Of a stretch of 33,951 nucleotides of DNA, positions 7,805-16,223 are shown one piece after another. The notes under the pieces are model-generated. The model was not told where the DNA came from, searched no databases, and saw only the letters and a list, made by a program, of their open reading frames with translations. This DNA is from an uncultured Verrucomicrobiales bacterium (GTDB lineage: Bacteria > Verrucomicrobiota > Verrucomicrobiia > Verrucomicrobiales > DEV007): the NCBI GenBank assembly GCA_913058215.1, contig CAJXQE010000033.1, positions 1 through 33,951 on the forward strand, given 5' to 3'. Both the position numbers and the translations under genes were made by a program. Numbering within the stretch: position 1 is the stretch's first letter; every line of letters begins with the position of its first letter.

Positions 7805-8647
7805 ATGGATGCTCTTCTTACTTTGATCCTCGAATTTGCGATCCCGACAGTTATTGTCGCCGCCATTTTCGCCACTATCATGATCTTCCTGCTCCCGCGG
7901 GAGGTCAGAACCATATTCAAACGCGAACTGAAAGCTTATTTCACGTCGCCTATCGCATACGTTCTGTTTGTCGTTTTCCTCGGAATTTCCAGTACCCTTT
8001 CCTTCTTTTTTATGGGTGTCCTGGAAAGCGAGGAAGCGAGTCTGCTGCAGCCTTATTTTCAGTATCTTCCCTGGTATCTCGTCCTGATCGCTCCAGCGGT
8101 CGGAATGCGTCTCTGGTCGGAGGAACAGCGACTCGGAACAATGGAGCTGGTGCTGACGATGCCGCTTGCGCCCTGGCATGCCATCCTTGGAAAATACCTG
8201 GCTGCAGCGGTCGTCCTTTTCGGAATGCTGGTGCTCTCTTTCCCTATCGTCTGGACGATCAACTATCTCGGTGATCCCGATAACGGAGTGATTATGGCAG
8301 GGTTTGTCGCCACTTACTTCGTCGCCCTATGCTTCCTCGCTGTAACCTCCGTGGTATCCGCGATGACGAAGAGCCAGTTGGTCGCACTGCTCGTATCAGT
8401 AGCGATCTGCATGATGCTCTGGCTCAGCGGCCTGCCTCACATTTCCAATTTCCTCGACAGTATCAACGAGGGCTGGTGGCTTCTGATCTATCCGTTCCTT
8501 AAACTCGCCAACAGCCTCGGGGCGATGCCTCACTTCAACGAACTCGCTAAAGGAGTCTTAAGCCTTCGCGATATCATGTTCTTTGTCACTTTCATCTTCT
8601 TCTGCCTCTTCGCGACTTCTGTAGTCATTCGACTGAAGCGCGCCTGA
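7805..8647 (+). CDS. ABC-2 permease, GldF-like
   Basis: Membrane subunit of the same exporter, 280 residues with six or seven hydrophobic segments. The family pattern starts at about residue 37 (FKRELKAYFTSPIAYV) and includes the cytoplasmic loop RLWSEEQRLGTMELVLTMPL, the interface with the ATPase in ABC-2 permeases. About 35 extra residues before the core include a complete hydrophobic segment (about 8-30). This is either an additional helix or a start placed too early, because an in-frame Met lies just before the core. It follows the ATPase gene after 63 bases and precedes the GldG-like gene by 47 bases. Confidence 0.9.
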   Translation: MDALLTLILEFAIPTVIVAAIFATIMIFLLPREVRTIFKRELKAYFTSPIAYVLFVVFLGISSTLSFFFMGVLESEEASLLQPYFQYLPWYLVLIAPAVGMRLWSEEQRLGTMELVLTMPLAPWHAILGKYLAAAVVLFGMLVLSFPIVWTINYLGDPDNGVIMAGFVATYFVALCFLAVTSVVSAMTKSQLVALLVSVAICMMLWLSGLPHISNFLDSINEGWWLLIYPFLKLANSLGAMPHFNELAKGVLSLRDIMFFVTFIFFCLFATSVVIRLKRA

Positions 8648-8694
8648 ACCTTTCTGTTTTTCATCCTTTACCTGAAACGCTTACGAACTGAATC

Positions 8695-10749
8695 ATGAGT
8701 GAATCGAAAAAAATATCTTCAAAAAATCTGGGCCGCGGCCCCATGGCGATCATCGGACTCGTTGTAGCTTTCGCCATCGCCCTGCTCGTTAATTACCTTG
8801 TGGGAATGTTCAGCTTTAAGGCTGATCTAACGGAGAACAACATTCATACCCTCTCGAAGGGAACGAAAAACATCCTCAGCAAACTCGATACACCGGTAAC
8901 GATTCGTTACTACGTATCGAGCGACAGAGGCTCCCTCGGACCGAGCGAAAAAGCGATGGTTCGACGTGTCGAAGACCTTCTCAACGAGTACATTTCTTAT
9001 GCACCCACGAAAGAAGTGGAGCTGCCAGACAGGGAAACCGGCGAGTTTGAAAAGCAAAACATTCGCATGCTGACGGTGAAAAAATTCAATCCTTCACCGG
9101 ATACAGATGCCGAGGATTCCGCGAGAGCCGACGGCCTCCAGCAGGGAATGTCCGGTGAAACTAGAAGTGATATCTTCTTCGGCATAGCAGTGGAGTGCCT
9201 TGACAAAAAAGAAACGATTCCATTCATCCCGGCGAGACCCGAAGTGATGCTGGAATATGACCTTTCAAGGGCCATCGCCAACGTTCATGGGGAGAAGAAT
9301 AAAAAAATCGCTGTAATGACCAGCATGTCGGTCGGGGGGGGATTTGCTGGAAATTTCCAGGCACCGCCCAAGCAGCCCTGGATTTTCTACGAGCAGCTTT
9401 CACAGGACTACATCGTCGAGACAATCCCTCCAACGGTTTCGGAAATTCCCGCAGGAACTACGACCCTGATCGTTCTTCACCCCTACGATATTACCGAGGA
9501 AGGGCAGTACGCGATTGACCAGTATTTACTTGGTGGCGGTAGCGTGATGGCCTTTGTTGACCCCAGCTTTTTCTATGCACGGGCAATGGCCCCGGCAAGC
9601 CCGCAGATGCCGGGAATGCCTCCGCAGGGTGGTGGTGGACCTGGTCCTTCGTCCGATCTGGACAAACTTTTGCCAAAATGGGGAATCAGCTTCGACAATA
9701 CAAAAGTAGTCGCCGACCTGGACTTCGCCTCACAGATTATTCGGCAGGGAAATTTCTCTCCGGTATTCCTTACCTTGAACAAGCAATCGCTCGGAAATCC
9801 CGATGCCCCTGACAATGTCACTAACAACTTGAATCGTCTTAATGTTCTTGCATCGGGAGGATTTCAAATTGCAGCAGTCGACGGGATCGAAGCAACTACG
9901 CTCATCCAGAGTTCAGAGGTCAATGAATACATTGAAGCTGCCAACGCTGACCCTACTGCGGAAGGAAACACTGACAGTATCCGCAAGAACTTTAAGCCCA
10001 GCGGAACACCTCGCGCGCTGGTCGTCCGATTGTCCGGAAACTTCAACACAGCGTTTCCTGAAGGGAATCCTGCCGCCGCCAAAGAGGAGGAAGAAAAAGC
10101 CAAAGCTCCTGATGGTGAAAAGGGTAAGGGAAAAGGCGAGGAAGCTCCCAAAGAAGAGAAAAAAGACGATTCACTTAAAAAATCCACAGCCCCGGGCCGC
10201 GTCATGTTGTTCGCCGATACGGATTTTATCTACGATGACAATGTAGGCCAGAGAAGTAATTTCCCCGGAATGGGAACGATTCTCCAGTTGATGAATGAAA
10301 ACCTGACTCTGGTTCAGAATGGAGTCGAGCAACTTTCCGGTGATGCCGATCTGCTCGAGGTCCGCAGTCGTTCATCAGTCAGTCGCCCGTTCACTCGCCA
10401 GAGTCAATGGAAGCGGGAAGCGGAAGATAAATACAAAGAAGAGATTTCCAAATTCGTGAAGGAAAGAGACGAGGCCGAAGCCCGTGTTCAGGAAATTCTT
10501 TCACAGACACCAGGCGGTGTTGAAAAGGCGATTCTCTCACCCGAGATCCAACAGGAAATGGAGAAGGTCGAGAAGAACAGAAGGGATACTGCAAAACGCA
10601 TTCGCGAACTTCAAAAACAGGAGAAACAGGAACTCACTCGTCGTCAGGCTGCCTTTAAATTTGGTAACGCTCTGTTGATGCCCATCCTGATTATCCTTTT
10701 CGGTATCGGACTGGCAGTCTTTCGGAAAACAAGAACCGCAGCACGGTAA
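8695..10749 (+). CDS. GldG-like ABC auxiliary membrane protein
   Basis: 684-residue protein resembling GldG and the ABC-type uncharacterised transport system family (PF09822). One hydrophobic segment near residues 17-40 anchors the N-terminus. A large extracytoplasmic-type domain follows: TENNIHTLSKGTKNILSKL, then DLSRAIANV, and later the VMLFADTDFIYDD block typical of the family. A coiled-coil-like stretch (about 575-655) leads to a second membrane segment near 660-678. Two low-complexity parts stand out: a Pro/Gly-rich stretch at about 300-322 (QMPGMPPQGGGG) and a Lys/Glu-rich linker at about 460-500. It probably works with the neighbouring ATPase and permease. Gliding is not implied by this gene alone. 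Confidence 0.88.
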   Translation: MSESKKISSKNLGRGPMAIIGLVVAFAIALLVNYLVGMFSFKADLTENNIHTLSKGTKNILSKLDTPVTIRYYVSSDRGSLGPSEKAMVRRVEDLLNEYISYAPTKEVELPDRETGEFEKQNIRMLTVKKFNPSPDTDAEDSARADGLQQGMSGETRSDIFFGIAVECLDKKETIPFIPARPEVMLEYDLSRAIANVHGEKNKKIAVMTSMSVGGGFAGNFQAPPKQPWIFYEQLSQDYIVETIPPTVSEIPAGTTTLIVLHPYDITEEGQYAIDQYLLGGGSVMAFVDPSFFYARAMAPASPQMPGMPPQGGGGPGPSSDLDKLLPKWGISFDNTKVVADLDFASQIIRQGNFSPVFLTLNKQSLGNPDAPDNVTNNLNRLNVLASGGFQIAAVDGIEATTLIQSSEVNEYIEAANADPTAEGNTDSIRKNFKPSGTPRALVVRLSGNFNTAFPEGNPAAAKEEEEKAKAPDGEKGKGKGEEAPKEEKKDDSLKKSTAPGRVMLFADTDFIYDDNVGQRSNFPGMGTILQLMNENLTLVQNGVEQLSGDADLLEVRSRSSVSRPFTRQSQWKREAEDKYKEEISKFVKERDEAEARVQEILSQTPGGVEKAILSPEIQQEMEKVEKNRRDTAKRIRELQKQEKQELTRRQAAFKFGNALLMPILIILFGIGLAVFRKTRTAAR

Positions 10750-10794
10750 ACCAACTAGAACTCTCCGAAGTCCAAAACCAACCTACTTGTTAAC

Positions 10795-12036
10795 ATGGGA
10801 AAAAAAGCTCTAATCAAATTGCTCATCATTCTCGTCGTCATAGGAGCGATTGCGACGATTCTTCGTTTTACCGGGACTGGAGGCAGCGTGGATACGGTTT
10901 CTTCCTCGGAAGACAAAACCAATGTATTCCCTGACTTTCCGGTCAACGACATCGCCTCGATCACTCTGGAGGAGAAAGACAGTACGATCACTTTGAATCG
11001 TGGCGCCGAGTATTGGAGTGTAGCGGAACGCGGAGACTACCCTGCCAAAGCGGAGACGATTATTTCTGTCCTCCGGGGAATCTGGGATATGAAAATCATT
11101 CAGTCTCCTCCTATTGGAAAAAGCCAGTATGGAAGAGTCAAACTGGTGAATCCGAAAGAAGCTACCGATATAGAGGAGGCAGCTTCCATCCTTCGGTTCA
11201 AGGATACAGAAGGCAAAGAACTGACCTCTCTTTGGTTGGGGAAAGTCTACGAGAGATCTGAAAATCGCCCCAATCCTTTTGGCGGTGGAATGGCCACTTC
11301 CGAAGCGGGTCGCTACATCAAAAGAGGAGACAAAAACAACATTTATCTCGTCGGTCAAACATTCAAGGAAGTAGAAAGCGATCCCTCCAAGTGGCTCGAC
11401 GAAACGTTCTTTCAAGTAAACGGAATCAAGTCGATTTCGATCAAATCCGGAACACCGGAAGAAGATTGGAAATTGATTCGTGAAGATGAAAGTGGAGACT
11501 TCAAATTCGCCAAAGCCAAAGAGGGCGAAGAGCTTGATCCGGCTAAGACTTCAAGCATGAAGAGTGCCTTCGCAAATCCCAGCTTTGAAGATATTCTGGT
11601 CGGAGAAGCAGCGGCAAAGAACAAGGCTGATAAGACTTCATTTCATCTCGAGACCTTCCATGGATTTACCTATGACATTTCCGTTGGAGAGAAGAATGAC
11701 CTCAACGAACTTGCTCTCACTCTGAAGGTCTCCGGTAAATTCAATGAAAAGCGGGTTGAAGGAGAAGAAGAAAGCGAAGAGGAGAAGAAGAAACTCGATG
11801 AAGCCTTTATTGCTGACTTGAAAGGCGCTGAAGACAAACTCGCTACAGAGAAATCATTCGAGGGAATCGTCTACAAAGTTCGTAGTTACGTGGTGGATTC
11901 AATCGCCAAAAAACGCTCAGAACTTCTCAAAGATGAGGCGAAAGAGGGCGCTGCAACCCCCGGCGGGCCACCTCCTTCATTACCAGGTGGTATTCAGATT
12001 CCCGGCCTGCCTCCTGGCGGCGGTGGTAATCAGTAA
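10795..12036 (+). CDS. DUF4340 domain protein
   Basis: 413-residue protein with a single N-terminal membrane helix (about residues 7-25, LLIILVVIGAIATIL) followed by repeated beta-rich segments of the DUF4340 type: VNDIASITLEEKDSTITLNR, then EYWSVAERGDYPAKAETI and a second similar unit with GIKSISIK and DWKLIRED. The C-terminus is acidic (EEESEEEKKK) and ends in a Pro/Gly-rich tail of about 25 residues (LPGGIQIPGLPPGGGG). DUF4340 proteins commonly follow GldG genes; the function is not known, and an extracytoplasmic partner role is inferred. It is the last gene of the cassette, 46 bases after the GldG-like gene and just before a strong terminator. Confidence 0.87.
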   Translation: MGKKALIKLLIILVVIGAIATILRFTGTGGSVDTVSSSEDKTNVFPDFPVNDIASITLEEKDSTITLNRGAEYWSVAERGDYPAKAETIISVLRGIWDMKIIQSPPIGKSQYGRVKLVNPKEATDIEEAASILRFKDTEGKELTSLWLGKVYERSENRPNPFGGGMATSEAGRYIKRGDKNNIYLVGQTFKEVESDPSKWLDETFFQVNGIKSISIKSGTPEEDWKLIREDESGDFKFAKAKEGEELDPAKTSSMKSAFANPSFEDILVGEAAAKNKADKTSFHLETFHGFTYDISVGEKNDLNELALTLKVSGKFNEKRVEGEEESEEEKKKLDEAFIADLKGAEDKLATEKSFEGIVYKVRSYVVDSIAKKRSELLKDEAKEGAATPGGPPPSLPGGIQIPGLPPGGGGNQ

Positions 12037-12064
12037 ACTCCCCTGAGAAAAATCGTAAGCAAAT

Positions 12065-12083
12065 CGAGGGCATAGAGCCCTCG
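12065..12083 (+). terminator. Hairpin upstream of the cassette terminator
   Basis: Perfect 7-bp stem CGAGGGC / GCCCTCG with a 5-base loop (ATAGA), 29 bases after the DUF4340 stop. It has no U-tract of its own but lies 10 bases before a full terminator, so it may help to stop transcription or protect the 3' end. Confidence 0.5.
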
Positions 12084-12092
12084 CTTGTTCAG

Positions 12093-12124
12093 GCGGCGAA
12101 TCGTTCTCGATTGGCCGCTTTTTT
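12093..12124 (+). terminator. Rho-independent terminator of the ABC cassette
   Basis: Stem of 11 positions with one G-G mismatch (GCGGCGAATCG with CGATTGGCCGC), a 4-base loop TTCT, and six T directly after (12119-12124). It is on the strand of the upstream ABC/DUF4340 genes and separates them from the histidine kinase. Confidence 0.85.
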
Positions 12125-12188
12125 ATGTACCCGCCCAAAGACCAGAGCTGGCACCACATCACTGAAACCCCTTAAGGGAAATTAATTA

Positions 12189-12217
12189 TTGCCATATGTG
12201 TAATAATGATTTATATT
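12189..12217 (+). promoter_or_regulatory. Candidate sigma70 promoter of the hybrid kinase
   Basis: TTGCCA (12189-12194) and TATATT (12212-12217) are separated by exactly 17 bases in an AT-rich stretch. Transcription would start near 12224, leaving a very short leader before the ATG at 12235 (or the second ATG at 12244). Read by eye only. Confidence 0.55.
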
Positions 12218-12234
12218 ATTCGTAATTTCAATAA

Positions 12235-14373
12235 ATGGATAATATGCTTGAGAAATCTCTGAATGACCGATCTATGTCCGGTCTCGGAGAGGTGATTCTT
12301 TCACCTGATGACAAGTTCCTCGAAGGAATGGCATCTCAGGCAGTGCCCCATCTTCCTGCCGACATACTGCAATTGTTTAGCAAGGGTGCCTTTTCATTCT
12401 GGCAATGGAATCTCACTACCAATCAACTTTCCGTGCAGGGTGCAATGCAAGCCGACACGATCGAAGAATGGATATCCCGAATTCATCCCCGGGACCAGGC
12501 AGAGTTTTCACGTTTTCTTGACGAAGAAGCTGAGCCGAACTCTCCTCCCCGGATCATTGACTACCGGATCAAGAGACATCGTCTCGGCAAATGGCTGAAA
12601 GTCAGGCACACTGCTGTTGCCACTGGAGACAGATCCCCGATCTTATCCTGCCTTGTTGAAAATATCCAGGCGACGGATGCAGAACAGACGCGGCTCCACG
12701 CACTGGAGAATCAGTTCAAGCAGGCAGAAGACCGTATTCACAGATTCATTCGGGGAGTGTTACAAAATCCCGGAGCGGGTTTCTTCGATAAAGCGGCAAA
12801 AAACCTTCTCGTGGCACTAAACGCTGAATCGGTGTCCATCTTTGGCATCGATTATGCGAAAGAGGAAATTATGCCTTTAGGGGCATGCCACCTCGAAGGG
12901 ATTGCAAAGTTAGAAATTGCTCAATTGGACTTTGGATTCGTTCAGGAATCCGTGAGATCAGGACTGTTGTTTCACTTCCCTGTCCCGGGCAGTGCGCTGA
13001 AACTCTCGATTCCGGGAGATAAACTAGACCACCTCGCGATCCACTTGCTCCCTTCAGAAGACGATGGCGTTATCGGTCTGATTGGAGTCCAATTCGAAGA
13101 CAGTTTACAGATGCGGGACCAGGCTCTGTCAGAGTTACTTCTATCATTAGGGTCAACTTTGTGTTCGGCAGAGATCTCAAGACTGGCAGAGGCAAAGGAG
13201 CTTGAGCAAACTGAAAGCCTGCTTCGTCAGTCTCAAAAAATGGAGGGAGTCGGTAGGCTTTCAGGTGGAATGATTCACGATTTCAACAATCTGCTGGCGG
13301 TGATTCAGGGGCATGTTGGAATTCTTCAATGCGGAATGAAAGGTGCGGACCTGGATTCGACGATGACGGAGTCGATCGAAACCATTCGCGATGCATCTAG
13401 GCAGGCCGCAGAACTCACCCGCCAGTTGCTGGTTTTCAGCCGGAATCAGCCTCTTCAGTTCTGTTCCCTGGATTTTAATGCCGTGACTGCCGAGTTTACA
13501 AAAATGCTGCGCCGCATGGTCGAAGAGACCGTGGATTTACACACTCGTTTCGAATTAGGGATTCCCCCCGTTTTTGGAGACAAAGCAATGCTTGGCCAGG
13601 TATTGATGAACTTGGTCGTCAATGCCCGTGACGCTATGCCTGATGGAGGCACCATCAATATTCGGACGCGGCAAGTCACCATCAAACCGGATCACCCCAA
13701 GGCTCCAGCTCCCGGAGAATATATCTGCTTGGAAGTTGACGATACCGGCTCAGGGATTTCCGAATGCGATCTTGAGAAAATATTCGAACCTTTCTTCACG
13801 ACAAAAGATGCCGGCAGGGGCACCGGAATAGGATTGGCTAATGTCAGCAGAATTGTGAAACAGCACGATGGGTTCATCGAAGTTGAGAGCGACCAGGTTT
13901 CTGGAAGCTGTTTCAAGGTTTATTTCCCAACAAGCAAAGAAAGCGATGCGAAAACAATTAAAACGGAGGCTCCAACTATTAGTCGAAATCAAGTTTCTAA
14001 CGCCACCATATTCCTCGTGGAAGATGACAACGCTGTTCGGAAGATGGTCCGCAAGCTTCTCGAAATGCATGGCGCTCAGGTATTCGAAGCAGTTTCCGGT
14101 AAAGATGCCCTGGAAAAATGGCCTGATCTTTCCGATAAGATCACGCTCGTGATGACGGATATCGTCATGCCGGACGGAGTGAATGGATGGGAGCTGGCTC
14201 AAACTTTATCGAAAGAGGACCCGCATCTTCCCATTTTACTAACCAGTGGATACAACGAAGATCCGGGCGACTACGAGTTTCCTGACAGTGCACCTATCAA
14301 ATTTCTCCAAAAGCCTTACGAGATAGCCGATTTGAAATCGACCCTCGACCTTCTACTCAACTACGAGGAATAA
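12235..14373 (+). CDS. Hybrid histidine kinase (PAS-GAF-HisKA-HATPase-receiver)
   Basis: 712-residue two-component sensor kinase with no clear membrane segment, so probably cytoplasmic. In order: a PAS-like region (about 50-145, with FWQWNL and DYRIKRH), a diverged GAF-like region (about 175-320), a HisKA domain with phospho-acceptor His348 in GGMIHDFNN, and an HATPase domain with N-box NLVVNARDAMPDGG, G1 DDTGSGIS, the FFTTK segment and G2 GRGTGIGL. A C-terminal receiver has Asp642 in VMTDIVMP and a terminal KPYE lysine switch. No separate response regulator is adjacent, so the output partner is elsewhere. The frame offers ATGs at 12235 and 12244; neither has a Shine-Dalgarno. Confidence 0.93.
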   Translation: MDNMLEKSLNDRSMSGLGEVILSPDDKFLEGMASQAVPHLPADILQLFSKGAFSFWQWNLTTNQLSVQGAMQADTIEEWISRIHPRDQAEFSRFLDEEAEPNSPPRIIDYRIKRHRLGKWLKVRHTAVATGDRSPILSCLVENIQATDAEQTRLHALENQFKQAEDRIHRFIRGVLQNPGAGFFDKAAKNLLVALNAESVSIFGIDYAKEEIMPLGACHLEGIAKLEIAQLDFGFVQESVRSGLLFHFPVPGSALKLSIPGDKLDHLAIHLLPSEDDGVIGLIGVQFEDSLQMRDQALSELLLSLGSTLCSAEISRLAEAKELEQTESLLRQSQKMEGVGRLSGGMIHDFNNLLAVIQGHVGILQCGMKGADLDSTMTESIETIRDASRQAAELTRQLLVFSRNQPLQFCSLDFNAVTAEFTKMLRRMVEETVDLHTRFELGIPPVFGDKAMLGQVLMNLVVNARDAMPDGGTINIRTRQVTIKPDHPKAPAPGEYICLEVDDTGSGISECDLEKIFEPFFTTKDAGRGTGIGLANVSRIVKQHDGFIEVESDQVSGSCFKVYFPTSKESDAKTIKTEAPTISRNQVSNATIFLVEDDNAVRKMVRKLLEMHGAQVFEAVSGKDALEKWPDLSDKITLVMTDIVMPDGVNGWELAQTLSKEDPHLPILLTSGYNEDPGDYEFPDSAPIKFLQKPYEIADLKSTLDLLLNYEE

Positions 14374-14398
14374 TAGCGACCATCCCTTGATGTGCTTT

Positions 14399-15193
14399 TC
14401 ACGAATCGGAAATTTCTTTGGCAGGATTTCTCCCGATAAAAGGATGCTGCTCGATATCGAGAACTGATCCTGAGACCGGACCACATTCATCACTGAGAAA
14501 GTAGACTGCAGCTGCCGCAATTTCAGCGGGATCAAAAATTCGACCACTCGGGGCAAACTGATCTCCGAGAAGTCTGGGCCAGTCTTCCGGTAAGCCCTGC
14601 TCCGTCTTTCGAATCTTTTCATTCTCTGTCAAAATCCAGCCCGGGTTGATTTGATTCACCCGAACCCGGTATTCACGGTGCAGAGTATCTCCCAGATTTC
14701 TGGACATCGTCATCAGTGCACCCTTGGAAATCGAGTAAGGAAGCAAATCAGGCTCACCGCAGTAGGCATTGACCGATCCAATATTGACAACACATCCTCG
14801 GGTTTTCTCTAACTCAGGAAGGAGAGTTTTGATCAGAAAAAACGGTGCTCTCACGTTGATCGACATAAACCGGTCAAATTTTTCGATATCCGTGGTTTCA
14901 ATCTTCCCGGTCCCCACCATCGCGGCATTGTTGACCAAGCCGTCGATTCGCCCGAACCGTTCCACCATGGCTTCTTTTAATCGTTGCGGAGTTTCCGGAT
15001 CCTCCAGATCTGCAATTAGAACATCGCTGTTCTCCCGCTCAGGATCCAACTCCTGCCAGGTTGACTCCGCCAAATCCGGTTCCAGACCATGAAGAAGTAC
15101 CCGGGCTCCGTTTTCGAGGCATCGTTTGGCAATGGCTTTACCTATACCGGTGGTCGAGCCTGTGACGAGAATCGCCTTTTCAGATAAATTCAC
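14399..15193 (-). CDS. Short-chain dehydrogenase/reductase
   Basis: NAD(P)-dependent oxidoreductase of the classical SDR family, 264 residues. The cofactor motif TGSTTGIG is at residues 11-18, the NNAA motif at 88-91, and the catalytic Ser140, Tyr153 and Lys157 (YSISK) are all present. The sequence NQINPGWILTE after the active site and the end GPVSGSVLDIEQHP are typical of FabG-like and sugar-dehydrogenase-like SDRs. The substrate cannot be told from the sequence. It lies 15 bases downstream of the membrane protein gene at 15209-16120 and probably shares its transcript. The convergent histidine kinase ends 25 bases away. Confidence 0.92.
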   Translation of the reverse strand: MNLSEKAILVTGSTTGIGKAIAKRCLENGARVLLHGLEPDLAESTWQELDPERENSDVLIADLEDPETPQRLKEAMVERFGRIDGLVNNAAMVGTGKIETTDIEKFDRFMSINVRAPFFLIKTLLPELEKTRGCVVNIGSVNAYCGEPDLLPYSISKGALMTMSRNLGDTLHREYRVRVNQINPGWILTENEKIRKTEQGLPEDWPRLLGDQFAPSGRIFDPAEIAAAAVYFLSDECGPVSGSVLDIEQHPFIGRNPAKEISDS

Positions 15194-15208
15194 GAAAAAA
15201 CGGAGCTG

Positions 15209-16120
15209 CTAGAGTTCCAGAGATATGAGATCATCCCCTGCCGCCGGTTTCAAATCGGTATCGCTGTCACGGTTTTTTGTAACAAGCCGGGCAATCGACT
15301 GCCCCTCTTCAACTTCATCTACTGTGACCCACCCCAGAATTGCGTCGCCACGACGGACCGCAAATCGTTGATCCTTTGCAACACCGCTCGCACTTCCTGC
15401 ATTGAATACCAAAATTCCCCAACTCTTATCGTAACTGATCACTTTTGCCAGGGCAGGAGACGCGACAACCTGTCGTTTCAATCTGGCGATACGCGCCTCG
15501 ACCTCCGGGTTTCCTCCCGGAGGATCTGCTGTCGCATTTCGCAAAAAGTCGGGCAGTTCCTCTGTAATTTCAGCGGCAGTATTTCCCGCATTTTGAATGG
15601 CAGTGCCGGAATTTTGCAGTGCAGTCCCTGTGTTGTTCGTCAACTCACCGTACCGATTCACTGTCGCCGCTGCCTGACGCTTTACCTGATTCAATGAATT
15701 CTGCATCGCCTCGATATCAGGATCAAGAGGACGCGGGAGATTCGTCTCAGCCGGAAAACGCTGCGGATCAATTGCTGAAATATCCGATCCTGCCACTGGT
15801 GGTGGTGCCTGCGTTACCTGTGGCGTCACCGGATTCTGAGCCACTGTTACTGCCGGAGCTACCGCTGGAGCAGCCTGCGGTTGCTGGTTAAGCTGGCTTT
15901 GATGAATGTAGGGAGTGTTGTTGCTGCCAACCGGAACGTAACCGATTCGCTCCATCATCGATTTCTCCTTCTCAGCATATTCTTTTTCAAGGCTACGACG
16001 GACGAAGTCCTTGTAACTCATCGCTCCTACGATCAAGAGCAATACAGCCGCAATTCCCAGCGCAATCGTCGGCGTGTTATTAGCCGGCTTCCGTTCGATC
16101 ATGTCCTCTGAACCCATCAT
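15209..16120 (-). CDS. Membrane-anchored protein with coiled coil and C-terminal beta domain
   Basis: Protein of 303 residues, function not recognised. One membrane helix near residues 17-36 (TIALGIAAVLLLIVGAMSY) is followed by a charged helix (EKEYAEKEKS), a Gln/Pro/Val-rich linker (about 75-115) and a low-complexity stretch with repeated NTGTALQNSGTAIQNAGN. The last 90 residues contain VISYDKSWGILVFNAGSASG followed by VAKDQRFAVRRG. This looks like the beta-barrel found at the C-termini of some envelope proteins (FlgT-C or MreC-like fold), where a G-[SA]-x-x-G-V turn is common. It probably sits in the envelope facing the periplasm. Three Met codons near the start (1, 2, 7) make the exact start uncertain. 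Confidence 0.75.
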   Translation of the reverse strand: MMGSEDMIERKPANNTPTIALGIAAVLLLIVGAMSYKDFVRRSLEKEYAEKEKSMMERIGYVPVGSNNTPYIHQSQLNQQPQAAPAVAPAVTVAQNPVTPQVTQAPPPVAGSDISAIDPQRFPAETNLPRPLDPDIEAMQNSLNQVKRQAAATVNRYGELTNNTGTALQNSGTAIQNAGNTAAEITEELPDFLRNATADPPGGNPEVEARIARLKRQVVASPALAKVISYDKSWGILVFNAGSASGVAKDQRFAVRRGDAILGWVTVDEVEEGQSIARLVTKNRDSDTDLKPAAGDDLISLEL

Positions 16121-16223
16121 ACCGTCGGAAGTATACTACACGCCTTGCCAGCGTGAAAGAGCAATCATTGTGAGAATTTCAGGCGAAAAACCCCACCGAA
16201 TCCCCTGAAGTAGACCGAACCCC

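Noticed and set aside
6791-10749. Calling the ABC genes gldA, gldF and gldG.
   Set aside because: The family likeness is clear, but no other gliding gene is present, so gliding symbols would imply an unsupported function.
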